Counted from the stretch's first letter, positions 1 through 8,700 are shown. The stretch: 64,000 nt of DNA from Alloboseaceae bacterium BT-24-1 (GCA_025846845.1 JAOYTL010000007.1:248001-312000), one strand, 5' to 3'. The notes: generated by a model from the letters alone, not told the origin. Made by a program: numbers and translations.

Positions 1-1156
1 CGCCGCGGGCGAACAGGAGCTCGGCGCGGGTGGCGTCAAGATACCTCTCGACATCGTCCAACTCGTCAGGTGTTACCGGCAGATTGGCGAGCGAAAACGC
101 GTGGGTCGAACCCTCGCGCGTTCTCAGTTGAATGATCGACCGCAAGGGTGTGACGCCGGCCAATGTCGGTGAATGGCTGGTGACGATGAGCGCTTGCGCC
201 GCATTTGCCCCGCTGAGCAACTTCTTGAAGACAGACCGTTGCAGCTGCGGATGGAGATGCGCCTCGGGCTCCTCGATGCAAAGAAGGGAGAAATTCCGCT
301 CGTTCTTCTTTCGGCGCCAGGCGAACTCCGCCAGCTTCAGCGCCAGCAACGCAACATTGGCGGAGCCGAGGCTCGCCTCGGCGATGCCGCGCTTGCCGCC
401 ATCGATGAACATCGCGATCGACCGGAAAAGCCGTAGCGGGTCGGACGGTGCAAACCTCAATCGCGCGTCGATGTCATGTGCCTTTCCGGACAAGTGAAGG
501 ATGCCGGCGCGCAGTTCGTCTTCCAACGCCTTGACCGTCGCAAAGCCCTCCAATGTCGTTGTCGCCTTGTCGAGCTCGCCGGCAACGGCATCGAGATCCG
601 CGCGGCCGATGCCGCCAATCGCCTCTTCGAGTAAATGACGAAGCGGCGAGCTGCGCCATGAGCTGAGCTGGCCCTCGGCATCGCGCAATGCGTCGAGAAC
701 GTCGATCGCGATGCGCCGGCGGACCTTGCTTGGCACCAAGCGGGCTTCGTCACCGCCACCAAAGACGATAAATTCGCAGTCCTCACTCGATTGCGGGATC
801 CCGACAACGTCTGCCTTCTTGCGAAAGACATAGCTCAGCCGGGCGATCGTCGGATCGTGGGCGGTCCGAAAATCGGTGAGAAGCGCTACAAGGCCCAGAT
901 CGCTGGTGAAGTCGGCAATCTCCAAATGGACCTCGATCACCTCGCTGAAATCCGGCGGAGCGCCGTCCCAGAGGTCCGACAGCTTGAGCTGCCGCGCCGA
1001 GTCCGGAAGCGTCGGGTCGAGGATAAGCCGGATCGCAAACAGCAGGTTGCTCTTGCCGATCCGATTCTCGCCCAGCAGGACGACGTTGTCGGATAGCGGG
1101 ATTTCGACCGAGCGGAAGTTCCTGAAATTTCGAATGATGAGCTTGCTAAGGCGCAT
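1..1156 (-). CDS. OLD-family ATP-dependent endonuclease (3' end outside window)
   Basis: The frame runs without a stop from ATG at 1156 to the window edge, giving the first 385 residues. An ABC/RecF-type ATPase head is clear: N-terminal strand MRLSKLIIRNFRNF, Walker A GENRIGKSN at about 29-37, an ABC-signature-like stretch GSANVALLALKLAEF near 264-278, Walker B LLCIEEPEAHLHP at 291-303 and an H-loop VTSHSP at 325-330. The last visible residues (RYLDATRAELLFARG) are where the TOPRIM nuclease domain of OLD proteins begins, so that domain should lie just left of the window. OLD nucleases are commonly anti-phage effectors. It sits 70 nt downstream of, and on the same strand as, a PD-(D/E)xK nuclease gene, so the two are probably one operon. 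Confidence 0.8.
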   Translation of the reverse strand, partial: MRLSKLIIRNFRNFRSVEIPLSDNVVLLGENRIGKSNLLFAIRLILDPTLPDSARQLKLSDLWDGAPPDFSEVIEVHLEIADFTSDLGLVALLTDFRTAHDPTIARLSYVFRKKADVVGIPQSSEDCEFIVFGGGDEARLVPSKVRRRIAIDVLDALRDAEGQLSSWRSSPLRHLLEEAIGGIGRADLDAVAGELDKATTTLEGFATVKALEDELRAGILHLSGKAHDIDARLRFAPSDPLRLFRSIAMFIDGGKRGIAEASLGSANVALLALKLAEFAWRRKKNERNFSLLCIEEPEAHLHPQLQRSVFKKLLSGANAAQALIVTSHSPTLAGVTPLRSIIQLRTREGSTHAFSLANLPVTPDELDDVERYLDATRAELLFARG

Positions 1157-1226
1157 GACGACCGATCTGATTGTGTTCAGTCAACGACGATCGGGAGCGA
1201 GCCCGGCAGTTGGTTAAGGGAAGCGT

Positions 1227-2132
1227 TCACAGCGGGAATAGGGTCCGCACCCGCTCCAATGGATTTCGATATTCCGATGCGTGCCGAACTTTGGCGGCGA
1301 TGATGTCCGGGATCGAGAGGCGCCGCGCCAGGGCGTCGTAGATGTCCATACCATCAGCAAGAATGATCTTCCTGGCTGTGAATGCCTGCAGGCCGACCTC
1401 CGTGAACCCGGAAAAGCTGACGAACAATCCGCGCGTCCACTCCGGCCGCTCGTTCACCTTGCCCTGGAATCCATGAAGTGTGGTGGCGTCCGTCTTCGCG
1501 CGATGCCATTTCGCCTCAAGCAGGTACGTGTCATTGCCGTGCTGGAAGGACCCGTCGATCTGCTCGCCAACGACGTGGAAGCCGCCGCGCGCAGCCATGC
1601 CCCAGGCGTTGAAAAGATCTGTGAGTAATGTTTCGAAATGGCGTCCGCGGGACTGCGGCTCATCCGACATCTCATGCAGCGCTAAGAAGCGCTCCTCAAG
1701 CTGGCGCAGGATCGACTCATCGGCACGGAACGGCCTCGGAGCCGCCGGTGGAGTCGTTTCGACTGCGGGAACGACAGGCTCGTAGTTCGGTAGCGTGGAC
1801 CCACCGAGCCGCTCTACGATCGCACTGAGCCGACGTTGCGCGTGGACGACCATCTCGGCCTGGCCTCGTCCTAGGCGATCCGTTTCGCGATATTCCCAGA
1901 GCGCAGCCAATGCCTTCGCAATCGCACGCGGCTGGCCAATTGTCAGAAAGGCGCGGAGGCGCTTGCCTTTGCTCGCGCCATTGATCGCATAGGCATTGTC
2001 GTAAATGTCGATCCCGATTTCCCGTCGGAAGAAATCTGCGAAGGTGCCGTTGGTGAAGTCGAGGACGTAGCCCGAGCTCATTCCGAACAATTCATCAACG
2101 AGCTTTAACTCGACAGGCCGCAGCTGTTCCAT
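1227..2132 (-). CDS. Mrr-like PD-(D/E)xK restriction endonuclease with N-terminal sensor-like domain
   Basis: The protein has 301 residues. The start at 2132 is chosen because GGGGGG lies 3 nt upstream; an upstream in-frame start at 2261 would almost abut the divergent gene. Residues 1-110 hold a conserved domain with the motif SGYVLDFTNGTFADFF, which I recall in front of several effector domains in defence proteins. A Pro-rich linker lies near 115-135. The C-terminal domain has a restriction-endonuclease-fold signature: E167 in GRHFETLL, D193 in QIDGSF, and E206-x-K208 in LLEAKW. The expected role is cleavage of DNA as part of a defence system. It is followed by the OLD ATPase gene and divergent from a GHKL-nuclease gene. 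The N-terminal domain assignment is from memory. Confidence 0.7.
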   Translation of the reverse strand: MEQLRPVELKLVDELFGMSSGYVLDFTNGTFADFFRREIGIDIYDNAYAINGASKGKRLRAFLTIGQPRAIAKALAALWEYRETDRLGRGQAEMVVHAQRRLSAIVERLGGSTLPNYEPVVPAVETTPPAAPRPFRADESILRQLEERFLALHEMSDEPQSRGRHFETLLTDLFNAWGMAARGGFHVVGEQIDGSFQHGNDTYLLEAKWHRAKTDATTLHGFQGKVNERPEWTRGLFVSFSGFTEVGLQAFTARKIILADGMDIYDALARRLSIPDIIAAKVRHASEYRNPLERVRTLFPL

Positions 2133-2263
2133 TGGTCCCCCCAGTTGCGGCTCATCCCAGCAGTCGCGAGATAACGTTGTTATCGCGCTGCCGGTTTTCT
2201 GGCAGACAACCAAGGGTTGGGCGGTATAGTCAACCTCCAAGGCTAAGGGGACAGGCTTCACAA
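2133..2263. promoter_or_regulatory. Divergent promoter region of the nuclease/ATPase locus
   Basis: This 131-nt gap separates the start of the leftward nuclease gene from the start of the rightward GHKL-nuclease gene, so promoters for both should lie here. I see no perfect palindrome. A shared divergent control region suggests co-regulation of the three genes. Confidence 0.4.
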
Positions 2264-4192
2264 ATGGCGGTGGAAATCGAAGAGACGCTTTTCGACGACC
2301 GCTTTCTCGACAAGCATGCCGGCGCCATCATCAGCGATCTGACCGTAGCCCTCGTCGAATTGGTCGCCAACGCGTGGGATGCCTACGCCACCCGCGTCGA
2401 AATTCAATGGCCCGACGGCACGCGCGATCGGCCGTTTTCGATCCGAGACAACGGCAAGGGCCTGACTCGCGAGCAGTTCGCCCAGCGGTGGCGCACCCTG
2501 AACTACAATCGGGTTGCGGCTGAAGGCGAATTTTCCTTGCCCCCGCCGGAGATCGAATGGAGCAGGCCGCGCCGTCCCTATGGCCGCAACGGACAGGGGC
2601 GCCTTGCCGGGTTCGCTTTCTCTGATCCCTACGACGTGATCACACTCGCCGCCGGGGAGGAGGTGACGTTTCGTGTCAAGCGCACCAGAGGAGCCTTGCC
2701 GTTCGACTGGCGCGAGACATCTCATCATGCCGCCGACGGCCACGGCCTGGAAATCCGCGCAACCCACGCCACTCGAACTCGGACCAGCGCGGCGGCCGTC
2801 CGTGAGATCCTCGGGACTCGGTTCCTTACTGACCCAGACTTCACCGTGGTCGTCGACGATGTAACAGTCACGTTCGACGATATCCCGGACGGTTACCTGC
2901 GTGAGAGCTTTGTCGAAGTGCCCGATTACGGCCTGGTCCGCATCGTCATGATCGACGCGCAACGTGCGGATCGCACGACACGTCAGCACGGCATCGCTTG
3001 GCACGTGAACAACCGGTTAGTGGGCGAGTGCAAATGGCTGGGCAGTGACTACACGCGGATACTTGACGGCCGCACGAGCGAAGCGAAGCGGTTTACGTTC
3101 ATCGTGACGGCCGACTTTCTGGCCGCGGCTGACGCAGTGCTATCGGATTGGACCGGATTCCAGTCGACCAACCAAGTTTGGCAGCAGACCCAGTCGCTGG
3201 TCCAAGACCGGATTCGGGAGGAGATTTTTGCCCATAGCGCTCAACGCCGTAGCGAGACCAAGGAGACCGTGCGCGGGCGGCTCTCCAACACCATTCGACA
3301 CGCACCGCCCTTGGCGCGCGAACGCTGGAACGAGTTCGTCGACGCCGTCGTCGACACTTGTCCCGGAATTAGCATCGAGCAGATCGAGCAGGTAGCTGAG
3401 ATTCTCGCGAATCTTGAGATCTCAAGCTCGCGCTATGGGCTGATCGATAAGCTCCATTGTCTCAAACCCAACGAACTGGACCAGCTAGATGCCATCCTGG
3501 GCGACTGGAGCGTGGCAACGGCAAAGGTAGCGCTTGACGAGATTCAGAATCGTCTGAAGCTCATTGCGGAGCTTCACGAGAAGTTGCGAGACGAGCGCGC
3601 CGACGAGGTCCGCGAGTTACAGCCGCTTATCGAACGCAGCCTCTGGGTGTTCGGGCCTGAGTTCGAGAGCATCGAATTTACTTCCAACCGAGGTATGTCC
3701 GAAGTCATACGCAAGCTGCTCGGCTCTCCCGCGCGCGGAAGCCTCAATCGCCCCGACTTCGTCATCCTCGAAGACGGCAGCGTCGGATTGTTCGCCCGGC
3801 CCAAGTATGGCGAGGGCTACGAAGTCGAGGGTGTTGAGCACTTGGTGATCGTCGAACTAAAGCGTCCCGGCATCCCGATCAGCATGGAACAAAAAAACCA
3901 GGCTTGGAAATACGTCACAGAGCTTCTCGACCAAAGCCTAATCGAGGAGTCGACCAAGGTGACCTGCTTCGTGATGGGCTCGAAGCTCGCCCCGCGCGAG
4001 CGCATCCGGGAGGAGGGCTCAACGCGGATTGTTCCTCTCGCCTACGATACGTTCATCCGGCGGGCGGAGGCTCGCATGCTGAATCTGTATGCCCGCCTGA
4101 AGAGCGCTCCATTCCTGTCGGATCAGGGCATCGACGCCGAGCAATTCTCCCAACCTCCAGCCGCACGAGGATTGGATCTACAATCAGTGTGA
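2264..4192 (+). CDS. GHKL-type ATPase fused to a C-terminal PD-(D/E)xK nuclease
   Basis: The protein has 642 residues and starts at ATG 2264, with AAGGGGA upstream. The N-terminal part is an Hsp90/MutL-like GHKL ATPase: N-box VELVANAWDA at 31-40, G1 box DNGKGL at 62-67 and G2 loop GRNGQGRLAGF at 107-117. A helical middle region (about 330-450) follows. The C-terminal part has a nuclease-fold signature with D498 in RPDFVILEDG and E531-x-K533 in IVELKRPG, resembling Shedu/DUF4263-type nucleases. GHKL ATPases coupled to nucleases are typical of anti-phage effectors, in which nucleotide-driven clamp closure gates the nuclease. The exact family is not certain. It is divergent from the restriction-nuclease/OLD operon, which suggests one locus. 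Confidence 0.72.
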   Translation: MAVEIEETLFDDRFLDKHAGAIISDLTVALVELVANAWDAYATRVEIQWPDGTRDRPFSIRDNGKGLTREQFAQRWRTLNYNRVAAEGEFSLPPPEIEWSRPRRPYGRNGQGRLAGFAFSDPYDVITLAAGEEVTFRVKRTRGALPFDWRETSHHAADGHGLEIRATHATRTRTSAAAVREILGTRFLTDPDFTVVVDDVTVTFDDIPDGYLRESFVEVPDYGLVRIVMIDAQRADRTTRQHGIAWHVNNRLVGECKWLGSDYTRILDGRTSEAKRFTFIVTADFLAAADAVLSDWTGFQSTNQVWQQTQSLVQDRIREEIFAHSAQRRSETKETVRGRLSNTIRHAPPLARERWNEFVDAVVDTCPGISIEQIEQVAEILANLEISSSRYGLIDKLHCLKPNELDQLDAILGDWSVATAKVALDEIQNRLKLIAELHEKLRDERADEVRELQPLIERSLWVFGPEFESIEFTSNRGMSEVIRKLLGSPARGSLNRPDFVILEDGSVGLFARPKYGEGYEVEGVEHLVIVELKRPGIPISMEQKNQAWKYVTELLDQSLIEESTKVTCFVMGSKLAPRERIREEGSTRIVPLAYDTFIRRAEARMLNLYARLKSAPFLSDQGIDAEQFSQPPAARGLDLQSV

Positions 4193-4271
4193 CTAAGGAC
4201 CGGCGCCGGTATTAGGCGCTCATAAGTCCGCTTTCCGGGGCTGATGTAGTTTTCTGGCATTACCTGGGCCG

Positions 4272-4865
4272 CTACGGCCACAAAGATGCCAGCATCGCCT
4301 CGCGGACCGCATCGCGGAAAAGCAGCAGCTTAAACTCATCGAGTAGTAGTTCGTCGCGAAGCGTGCGTGGCAGTTCCAATTGCACGCCGCCTCCAGAAGT
4401 CCCGCGGTTGCAGATGTTCAGGGCTTCGCGGCCCGCTAGACGCCGTTCGGCAACCATGACCTCGAATCCTGCGGTGCCAATAGATTGGGCGATAGCAGTT
4501 CCTAAAGAGGTGTTTCGCCCGCCAAGCCAGACAGTTCGTGGATCATCGCCGTCACCACGCCCATGAATCGCGATTGCTGTTTGCGCAGAGCTGACGAGAC
4601 GCGTGGCGAGCGGCTCGTCAAAGCGGGTGGACGTTATGTGTAGGTCTCGATGTGGCCGGCCCCTGCGGATTCCTTCAAAAAGATACAGCGAGTGATCCTC
4701 GCACGCGATCGCCGTCGCAACGTTGGATGAGCCCGGTTCTATCCATCCTCCATGGGGTGCCAGTACAACAATCGGCGTGCTGAGGTCCCTGAGCAAGATC
4801 CGGTAGTCGAAATCTATCTTCTCGACCTTCGAGAGTTCGGCAAAATTCGCGTACCGGTCTGCCAT
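4272..4865 (-). CDS. Poly-gamma-glutamate hydrolase family protein (DUF867/PghP-like)
   Basis: The protein has 197 residues, close to the family's usual length. Family landmarks are the zinc-site region APHGGWIEPGSSNVA near 35-50, SLYLFEG, DLHITSTRFDEP near 93-104, AIHGRGD near 117-123 and the GVQLELP motif near 159-165. Members such as phage phiNIT1 PghP and Bacillus YmaC cleave gamma-glutamyl bonds of poly-gamma-glutamate capsules by a zinc-dependent mechanism. No signal peptide is visible, as in the phage enzymes. Its presence beside a defence locus and other phage-like genes fits a phage-derived cargo gene. Confidence 0.8.
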   Translation of the reverse strand: MADRYANFAELSKVEKIDFDYRILLRDLSTPIVVLAPHGGWIEPGSSNVATAIACEDHSLYLFEGIRRGRPHRDLHITSTRFDEPLATRLVSSAQTAIAIHGRGDGDDPRTVWLGGRNTSLGTAIAQSIGTAGFEVMVAERRLAGREALNICNRGTSGGGVQLELPRTLRDELLLDEFKLLLFRDAVREAMLASLWP

Positions 4866-5018
4866 GGCTGCCTCGGCCCCTTATCCAGAGAATGTCCTGT
4901 ATTCGGCAGATCGCCAACGTCGGTTTATAGCGCACCGCGGCCGCCAAGGGTCTCGATCCCTCCAATGACCGACATGCGTGGTAAGCTGCGCGCTGGTAGA
5001 GGCTGAAGTTCGTGAAGG

Positions 5019-5291
5019 CTATGGCGGCAGCCGCGTGGTCATGAAGAAGTCGAAGCACGCTAGCCGCTCGTCCTCTTCTCGCTTGAACCGGCAGTCTTCC
5101 ATCTTGGTGGCGGTGCTTGGTTTCGCTTTGGGTGCCGGCGGCATCAGCGCATCGTAGCAGTCCAGGCGTTCTTTCGTGCCCGGCTCGCGAGCACCGCAGG
5201 CTTGGAACCCCGCAGGGACCAGCGCATCAGCTCCGGACGCAGAGAAACCAAAAGCCAGAGCGGCGACCGCGGCGATAATCCAAATACGCAA
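5019..5291 (-). CDS. Exported Cys-containing hypothetical protein
   Basis: The protein has 90 residues. The start is TTG at 5291, chosen because GGAGG lies 6 nt upstream. A signal peptide (MRIWIIAAVAALAFGFS then ASGADA) is followed by a mature part with two related motifs, RLDCYDAL and RLACFDFF, each preceded by a Cys (CGAREPGTKE and CRFKREEDE). This paired C-x(n)-RLxCYD pattern is common in small periplasmic proteins of alphaproteobacteria and in some secretion-associated proteins. The function is unknown. The four cysteines probably form disulfides in the periplasm. Confidence 0.6.
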   Translation of the reverse strand: MRIWIIAAVAALAFGFSASGADALVPAGFQACGAREPGTKERLDCYDALMPPAPKAKPSTATKMEDCRFKREEDERLACFDFFMTTRLPP

Positions 5292-5443
5292 CCTTGCCTC
5301 CTGCTAATTGTCGATAGCGGAGCACGCGGTATGGGGAGAGTCGATCTAAACGCGGGTGGACTGACCGGCGGGTACGCCCACCGATATTGCCGAACCTTTT
5401 AGGCTCCTCCGCGTTGGTCTCCGTCGGCCTACCGGAGATGCCT

Positions 5444-5698
5444 ATGTTGGCAGACCTCACAACGCTCGCCGGCGTCACAATTGGAATGCTGATGAGCATC
5501 GGGGTCGGCTGGCAGATCGGTAGGATCATGTCGCCGAGGCCCCGTGAGTTGCGCGAGACGGCCCGGCTTCTGCAACGCTCGTCGCGGTCCGGATCGGTTA
5601 GCCGAGGCGCCGCGTGGTCTCACCAAGGAGATGGCAATGTTAATCCAGTCGTACACGGAATATGCGGCCGCAGCAGAGCGGGCCAATGCAATCAGTGA
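5444..5698 (+). CDS. Possible small membrane protein
   Basis: The frame encodes 84 residues from ATG 5444, with CCGGAG 6 nt upstream. The first 27 residues (MLADLTTLAGVTIGMLMSIG and on) would form one membrane segment, followed by a basic tail (RPRELRETARLLQ). The second half overlaps the better supported gene starting at 5637 and has an unconvincing composition, so the real product may be shorter or the frame may be fortuitous. Confidence 0.27.
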   Translation: MLADLTTLAGVTIGMLMSIGVGWQIGRIMSPRPRELRETARLLQRSSRSGSVSRGAAWSHQGDGNVNPVVHGICGRSRAGQCNQ

Positions 5699-5891
5699 TG
5701 CTCAGGAGGGTTCGGAGGAGGCCGCGGAGCTGGCGAACTTGATCGCCGCAATACGTCAATGGGACGAGGACCACGCCGGCGAGAACAGCCACGGCCCCGA
5801 AGCTAATCCGGAACCGGGAACAAACCGCAGCCTCGACGATCTTCCGATCGCCGGCCTTCCGGGCAACCTCGGGAAACTGAAGCTCGACTAA
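5637..5891 (+). CDS. Small acidic hypothetical protein
   Basis: The protein has 84 residues. The start at 5637 is preferred over ATG 5631 because AAGGAG at 5625-5630 is then 6 nt away. The sequence is rich in Ala and Glu in its first 45 residues (EYAAAAERANAI, GSEEAAELANLIAAIRQWD), predicting helices, and ends in a flexible Pro/Asn-rich tail. I do not recognise a family, though N-terminal pieces like this occur in small rhizobial proteins. A terminator follows 57 nt after the stop. Confidence 0.5.
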   Translation: MLIQSYTEYAAAAERANAISDAQEGSEEAAELANLIAAIRQWDEDHAGENSHGPEANPEPGTNRSLDDLPIAGLPGNLGKLKLD

Positions 5892-5948
5892 GGAGCAGCC
5901 CTGTCAGCCGGCAGCGAGCATACGGCGGCGAGATGCAGTCTTGATAAA

Positions 5949-5980
5949 CCCCGCTAGCACCCGCCGGCGGGGCTTTTTTT
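5949..5980 (+). terminator. Rho-independent terminator
   Basis: CCCCGC (5949-5954) pairs with GCGGGG (5967-5972), followed by C and seven T. It ends the transcript of the small gene at 5637-5891. Confidence 0.75.
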
Positions 5981-6071
5981 AATGCACTGGGGTCGGCACG
6001 CCCAGCATGATGCAGCAGGCCAATCCGATTGCCGCCAGCGCTGCGAGGTAGAGCAGAGTCTCTGGTTTCAT
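5979..6071 (-). CDS. 30-residue single-membrane-segment protein (copy 1)
   Basis: The frame encodes 30 residues (MKPETLLYLAALAAIGLACC, then IMLGVPTPVH) and is almost entirely one hydrophobic helix with a Cys-Cys pair. A homologous 33-residue frame lies at 10362-10463; both share the pattern LYL-x-ALAA-x-x-L-x-CCI-x-L, which argues that the frame is translated. Each copy lies directly downstream of a terminator and is followed on the opposite strand by a paralogous 75-residue protein gene. Function unknown; a membrane microprotein. Confidence 0.55.
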   Translation of the reverse strand: MKPETLLYLAALAAIGLACCIMLGVPTPVH

Positions 6072-6185
6072 GGTCGACCGGAGTGTTAGAGTGGGTGGAA
6101 CGGCCCCGCGCGAGGATCGTTCCGTCCGGTGCATTCTGGTACATTCCCGCGCGTCCCAAAGGGTGTCGTGGCCCATGGGGGATAC

Positions 6186-6410
6186 GTGCCATTCTCATCA
6201 CTCAGGGACCCCAATGACCTAGCTCGAGCGGGAGCAGCGCTCGATGCCGCTTGGGCGCAGATCAAATCGAGCGTCCCCCAGGCGCACATGGAACAAGAGC
6301 GAACGCGGCTTGCCTACATCGTGGCGAGCTTTGCGACGGTTGCCGAAGATGAGGATGATCTGACGCGGCGCGCCGTCGAGCGGTACCGGCACAAGGACGG
6401 CGGGCGCTAA
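6186..6410 (+). CDS. Small helical hypothetical protein, paralogue of 10504-10731
   Basis: The protein has 74 residues and starts at GTG 6186, with GGGGGA just upstream. It shares with the protein at 10504-10731 the pattern DP-x-x-LARA-x-x-x-L-x-AAWA-x-I near residues 8-24 and R-x-x-LAY-x-V-x-x nearer the middle. Small proteins of this kind, with a D(P)-L-A...AF/AW core and a central arginine-rich helix, are frequent in rhizobia and relatives; no function is known to me. It is paired with the divergent membrane microprotein gene. Confidence 0.6.
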   Translation: MPFSSLRDPNDLARAGAALDAAWAQIKSSVPQAHMEQERTRLAYIVASFATVAEDEDDLTRRAVERYRHKDGGR

Positions 6411-7077
6411 GCAGGAACGGCTATCGCCGGCACGCGTAGCATCGTCAGTTTCCCGGTAGCCTGCTAGCCTGAGCGCGGCGTCCCACCAGCGCCATGCTCC
6501 CGCCGGTGCAGTCGCCCCCAGCGCACATCGGTGAGCGGGAGTCCAATTCGGCGCGGCCAGCTCCACGTGCGGCCTCGTCGCTGGTCTCGTGATCCGGGGG
6601 CGGATCAACTACCGCATGCTGCAGGCCTCTGGACGATCTGGGAGGAGCTGCCGAGCGTCCGCGTGCCGCGATTGCCGAGCTGATCTCGGCGCTCGCCTGG
6701 ACCCGAAGGGGCTTCCATAGAGCCGTGGACCCGCTTTCCAACCGGGGGGCGACGGAGACATTCGCCGGCCGTCTTCTCAGGTGACTTCGTCAGCGCCGAA
6801 AGACATTGTGGTCTGGATTTTGAAGCCACGTCCGCGGGTGGTCGTAAGGTTAATCGGCACCTCGAATTTGATGGGGGATCTAGACCGGCACATCGATTGT
6901 CTTGTCGCCCTATCGTCCGACCTAAGCAGGCGATTATATTTGTTAACTCCTAATAACTGTGTTTAGTTCACGGTCAGGTAGCAGAAAAATTGGAAATTTA
7001 ACCGGCCGAAGTGCTGCGGAATCTCTGCTCGCAGCCGCCGTCGTGACGTAAACCTACTGTTCCTGGAGAAGTATGTC
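6411..7077. other. 667-nt region upstream of the MACPF gene
   Basis: The left part holds a repeat copy (6455-6545). The middle (about 6600-6780) has patches of protein-like sequence in several frames but no frame with a start and family resemblance, so it may be a decayed gene. A 61-codon frame from GTG 6781 has no good ribosome site and is not called. The last 180 nt are clearly AT-richer than their surroundings (for example 6930-7000) and probably hold the MACPF promoter. Confidence 0.4.
6455..6545. repeat. Imperfect 90-bp repeat, copy 1
   Basis: The stretch from TGCTAGCCTGA through CAGCGCCATG and CCGGTGCAGTCG to GCACATCGG matches 10885-10970 with small indels. The indels break any common reading frame, so it looks non-coding. 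Both copies lie just beyond the duplicated microprotein cassettes. Confidence 0.6.
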
Positions 7078-8619
7078 ATGGCCATGTCAGTGACTAGTGG
7101 TAGCCGCTTTAATTTCCCGTTGTCAGACTTCATTCCCGAGATCGGAACAGGTTTTGACATCATTGGGGGCCAACCCATCAATGCCGCTGCATTTGCACCG
7201 CCGCTGCTGGTCGATCTCAGCGCGACGCCGTCCGTGGTGCACTCGTCCAGGTATTTCTCGATCTACGACGCCTCATCACTGGAGGACGTCGCGAAATTCG
7301 AGGTGGAGAGTTCAGGCGGAGGATGGGGCGCCGAGGAAGGGATGACGGCTTCCGCGAGTGCGCGGCTTAAGGCGACGGCGACATCCTTCACGGTCCATTT
7401 CAATGGTGTTTCGACGTCGGCACAGAGCACGGTGAAAGCCGATATGCCGCTCTCCGACAAAGCACGAACAGTTCTGGATTCTGGGATAGCGAAATTCATC
7501 GAGAGTTATGGCACGCATTTTGTAGCCGGCTACATTTACGGCAGATTATGCAGACTGTCCTACAACATGAAATTCCAATCGGTTGAAACGCAGATCGCAT
7601 TCAAGGCCAAATACGACGAGTCGGCGACCGAACTAGAGTTCAGCGAAACCACAGAGGCGAGCCTCAAGAATACCCTGACCACGTCCAACACGAAGTGTTC
7701 GATTGATGTGGAAGCGAGTTGCCGAGGTTTTCAGACAATAAGTCCCGGCAGCAATTTCAAGGACTTGGCTACGGTCAAAGCCGACTTCGACAAGCCTCCG
7801 GGCGATCAGGACGACCCGACGCCAATCGCCGTCATCTTGATGCCGTGGTATTATCTGAACGAAGTTTCCAGCGAAGCGGGCCTAGCGCTGAATGATCTTC
7901 AAATACTGACGCCGCTCCTGAACAAATGGATCTATGTCAGCAAGACTTGCCAGAAATTTATCGACGATCGCCTCTTCACCGGTCACACCCAGCTGAGTGC
8001 GCTTCGCGCGGTGAAAAGCGAGGCGGACGCTGCCCGAAGCGGGCTTCTGCAAGTCCTGACCAAAGCCAACAAGAAGGGCGCCTCTCTTCAAGTGCAACAG
8101 GATGCCGTCGGCGTAACCGTCGAAGGGACCAGGTTCGCTTATCCAGAGCAGATGATCAGCGACATGAATTTCGCGTTGAAGAACTTCGTGCTCAGTTTTC
8201 TGGTGGGAACCAGCAACGGAACAGTTGTTGGAACCGTGATGACCGACCTTAAAGGCAATCCAATTGCTGCGGTGAACGATGCCCGAGGCAATAGCGTGAA
8301 TGGGCACGCCGGCTCGTATTTCACCTGGTCACTCGTCGGCAACGACGAATGGGAGGGAACGAGGGGAAAGCAGAGCAATTGGCGTGACTTGGGCTGGGCG
8401 GGCGATGACAGAAATGTCGCCCGCCTGGTCTTGGATCGTGACAACGGTACGGTTCAGTGCTGGTTTTGCAGACCGGGCGAATACCTGTCTGACAACCTTC
8501 ACAATGAAGCGATCTCGATCAGAGGCAAATCAACCAGCCAAAATTGCGAGGATCCGACCAACCGTGATCGTATCATGGCCAAGCTTGGGGGGCTGATCGT
8601 TCACGTGTCGCCAATGTAG
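7078..8619 (+). CDS. MACPF/CDC-superfamily pore-forming protein
   Basis: The protein has 513 residues and starts at ATG 7078, with GGAGAAG 8 nt upstream. The N-terminal stretch (FPLSDFIPEIGTGFDIIGGQ) and the MACPF signature YGTHF at 144-148, within FIESYGTHFVAGYIYG, are characteristic. Upstream regions with GGGWGAEEG and many Ser/Thr fit the segments that become membrane hairpins. Residues from about 340 on form a separate C-terminal domain rich in Trp and Gly that I cannot name. MACPF proteins oligomerise into membrane pores and act in immunity, attack or defence. No Sec signal peptide is visible, so release would need lysis or another route. A neprosin-type peptidase gene follows 81 nt downstream on the same strand. 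Placement in an island suggests horizontal transfer. Confidence 0.8.
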   Translation: MAMSVTSGSRFNFPLSDFIPEIGTGFDIIGGQPINAAAFAPPLLVDLSATPSVVHSSRYFSIYDASSLEDVAKFEVESSGGGWGAEEGMTASASARLKATATSFTVHFNGVSTSAQSTVKADMPLSDKARTVLDSGIAKFIESYGTHFVAGYIYGRLCRLSYNMKFQSVETQIAFKAKYDESATELEFSETTEASLKNTLTTSNTKCSIDVEASCRGFQTISPGSNFKDLATVKADFDKPPGDQDDPTPIAVILMPWYYLNEVSSEAGLALNDLQILTPLLNKWIYVSKTCQKFIDDRLFTGHTQLSALRAVKSEADAARSGLLQVLTKANKKGASLQVQQDAVGVTVEGTRFAYPEQMISDMNFALKNFVLSFLVGTSNGTVVGTVMTDLKGNPIAAVNDARGNSVNGHAGSYFTWSLVGNDEWEGTRGKQSNWRDLGWAGDDRNVARLVLDRDNGTVQCWFCRPGEYLSDNLHNEAISIRGKSTSQNCEDPTNRDRIMAKLGGLIVHVSPM

Positions 8620-8700
8620 CTCGCCTCGAGCCTATGCATCCGCTGCAGTCATGCAGAGCTTTTACTTTAGTATTGGCGAAATTATCTTCACGGAGCGATC

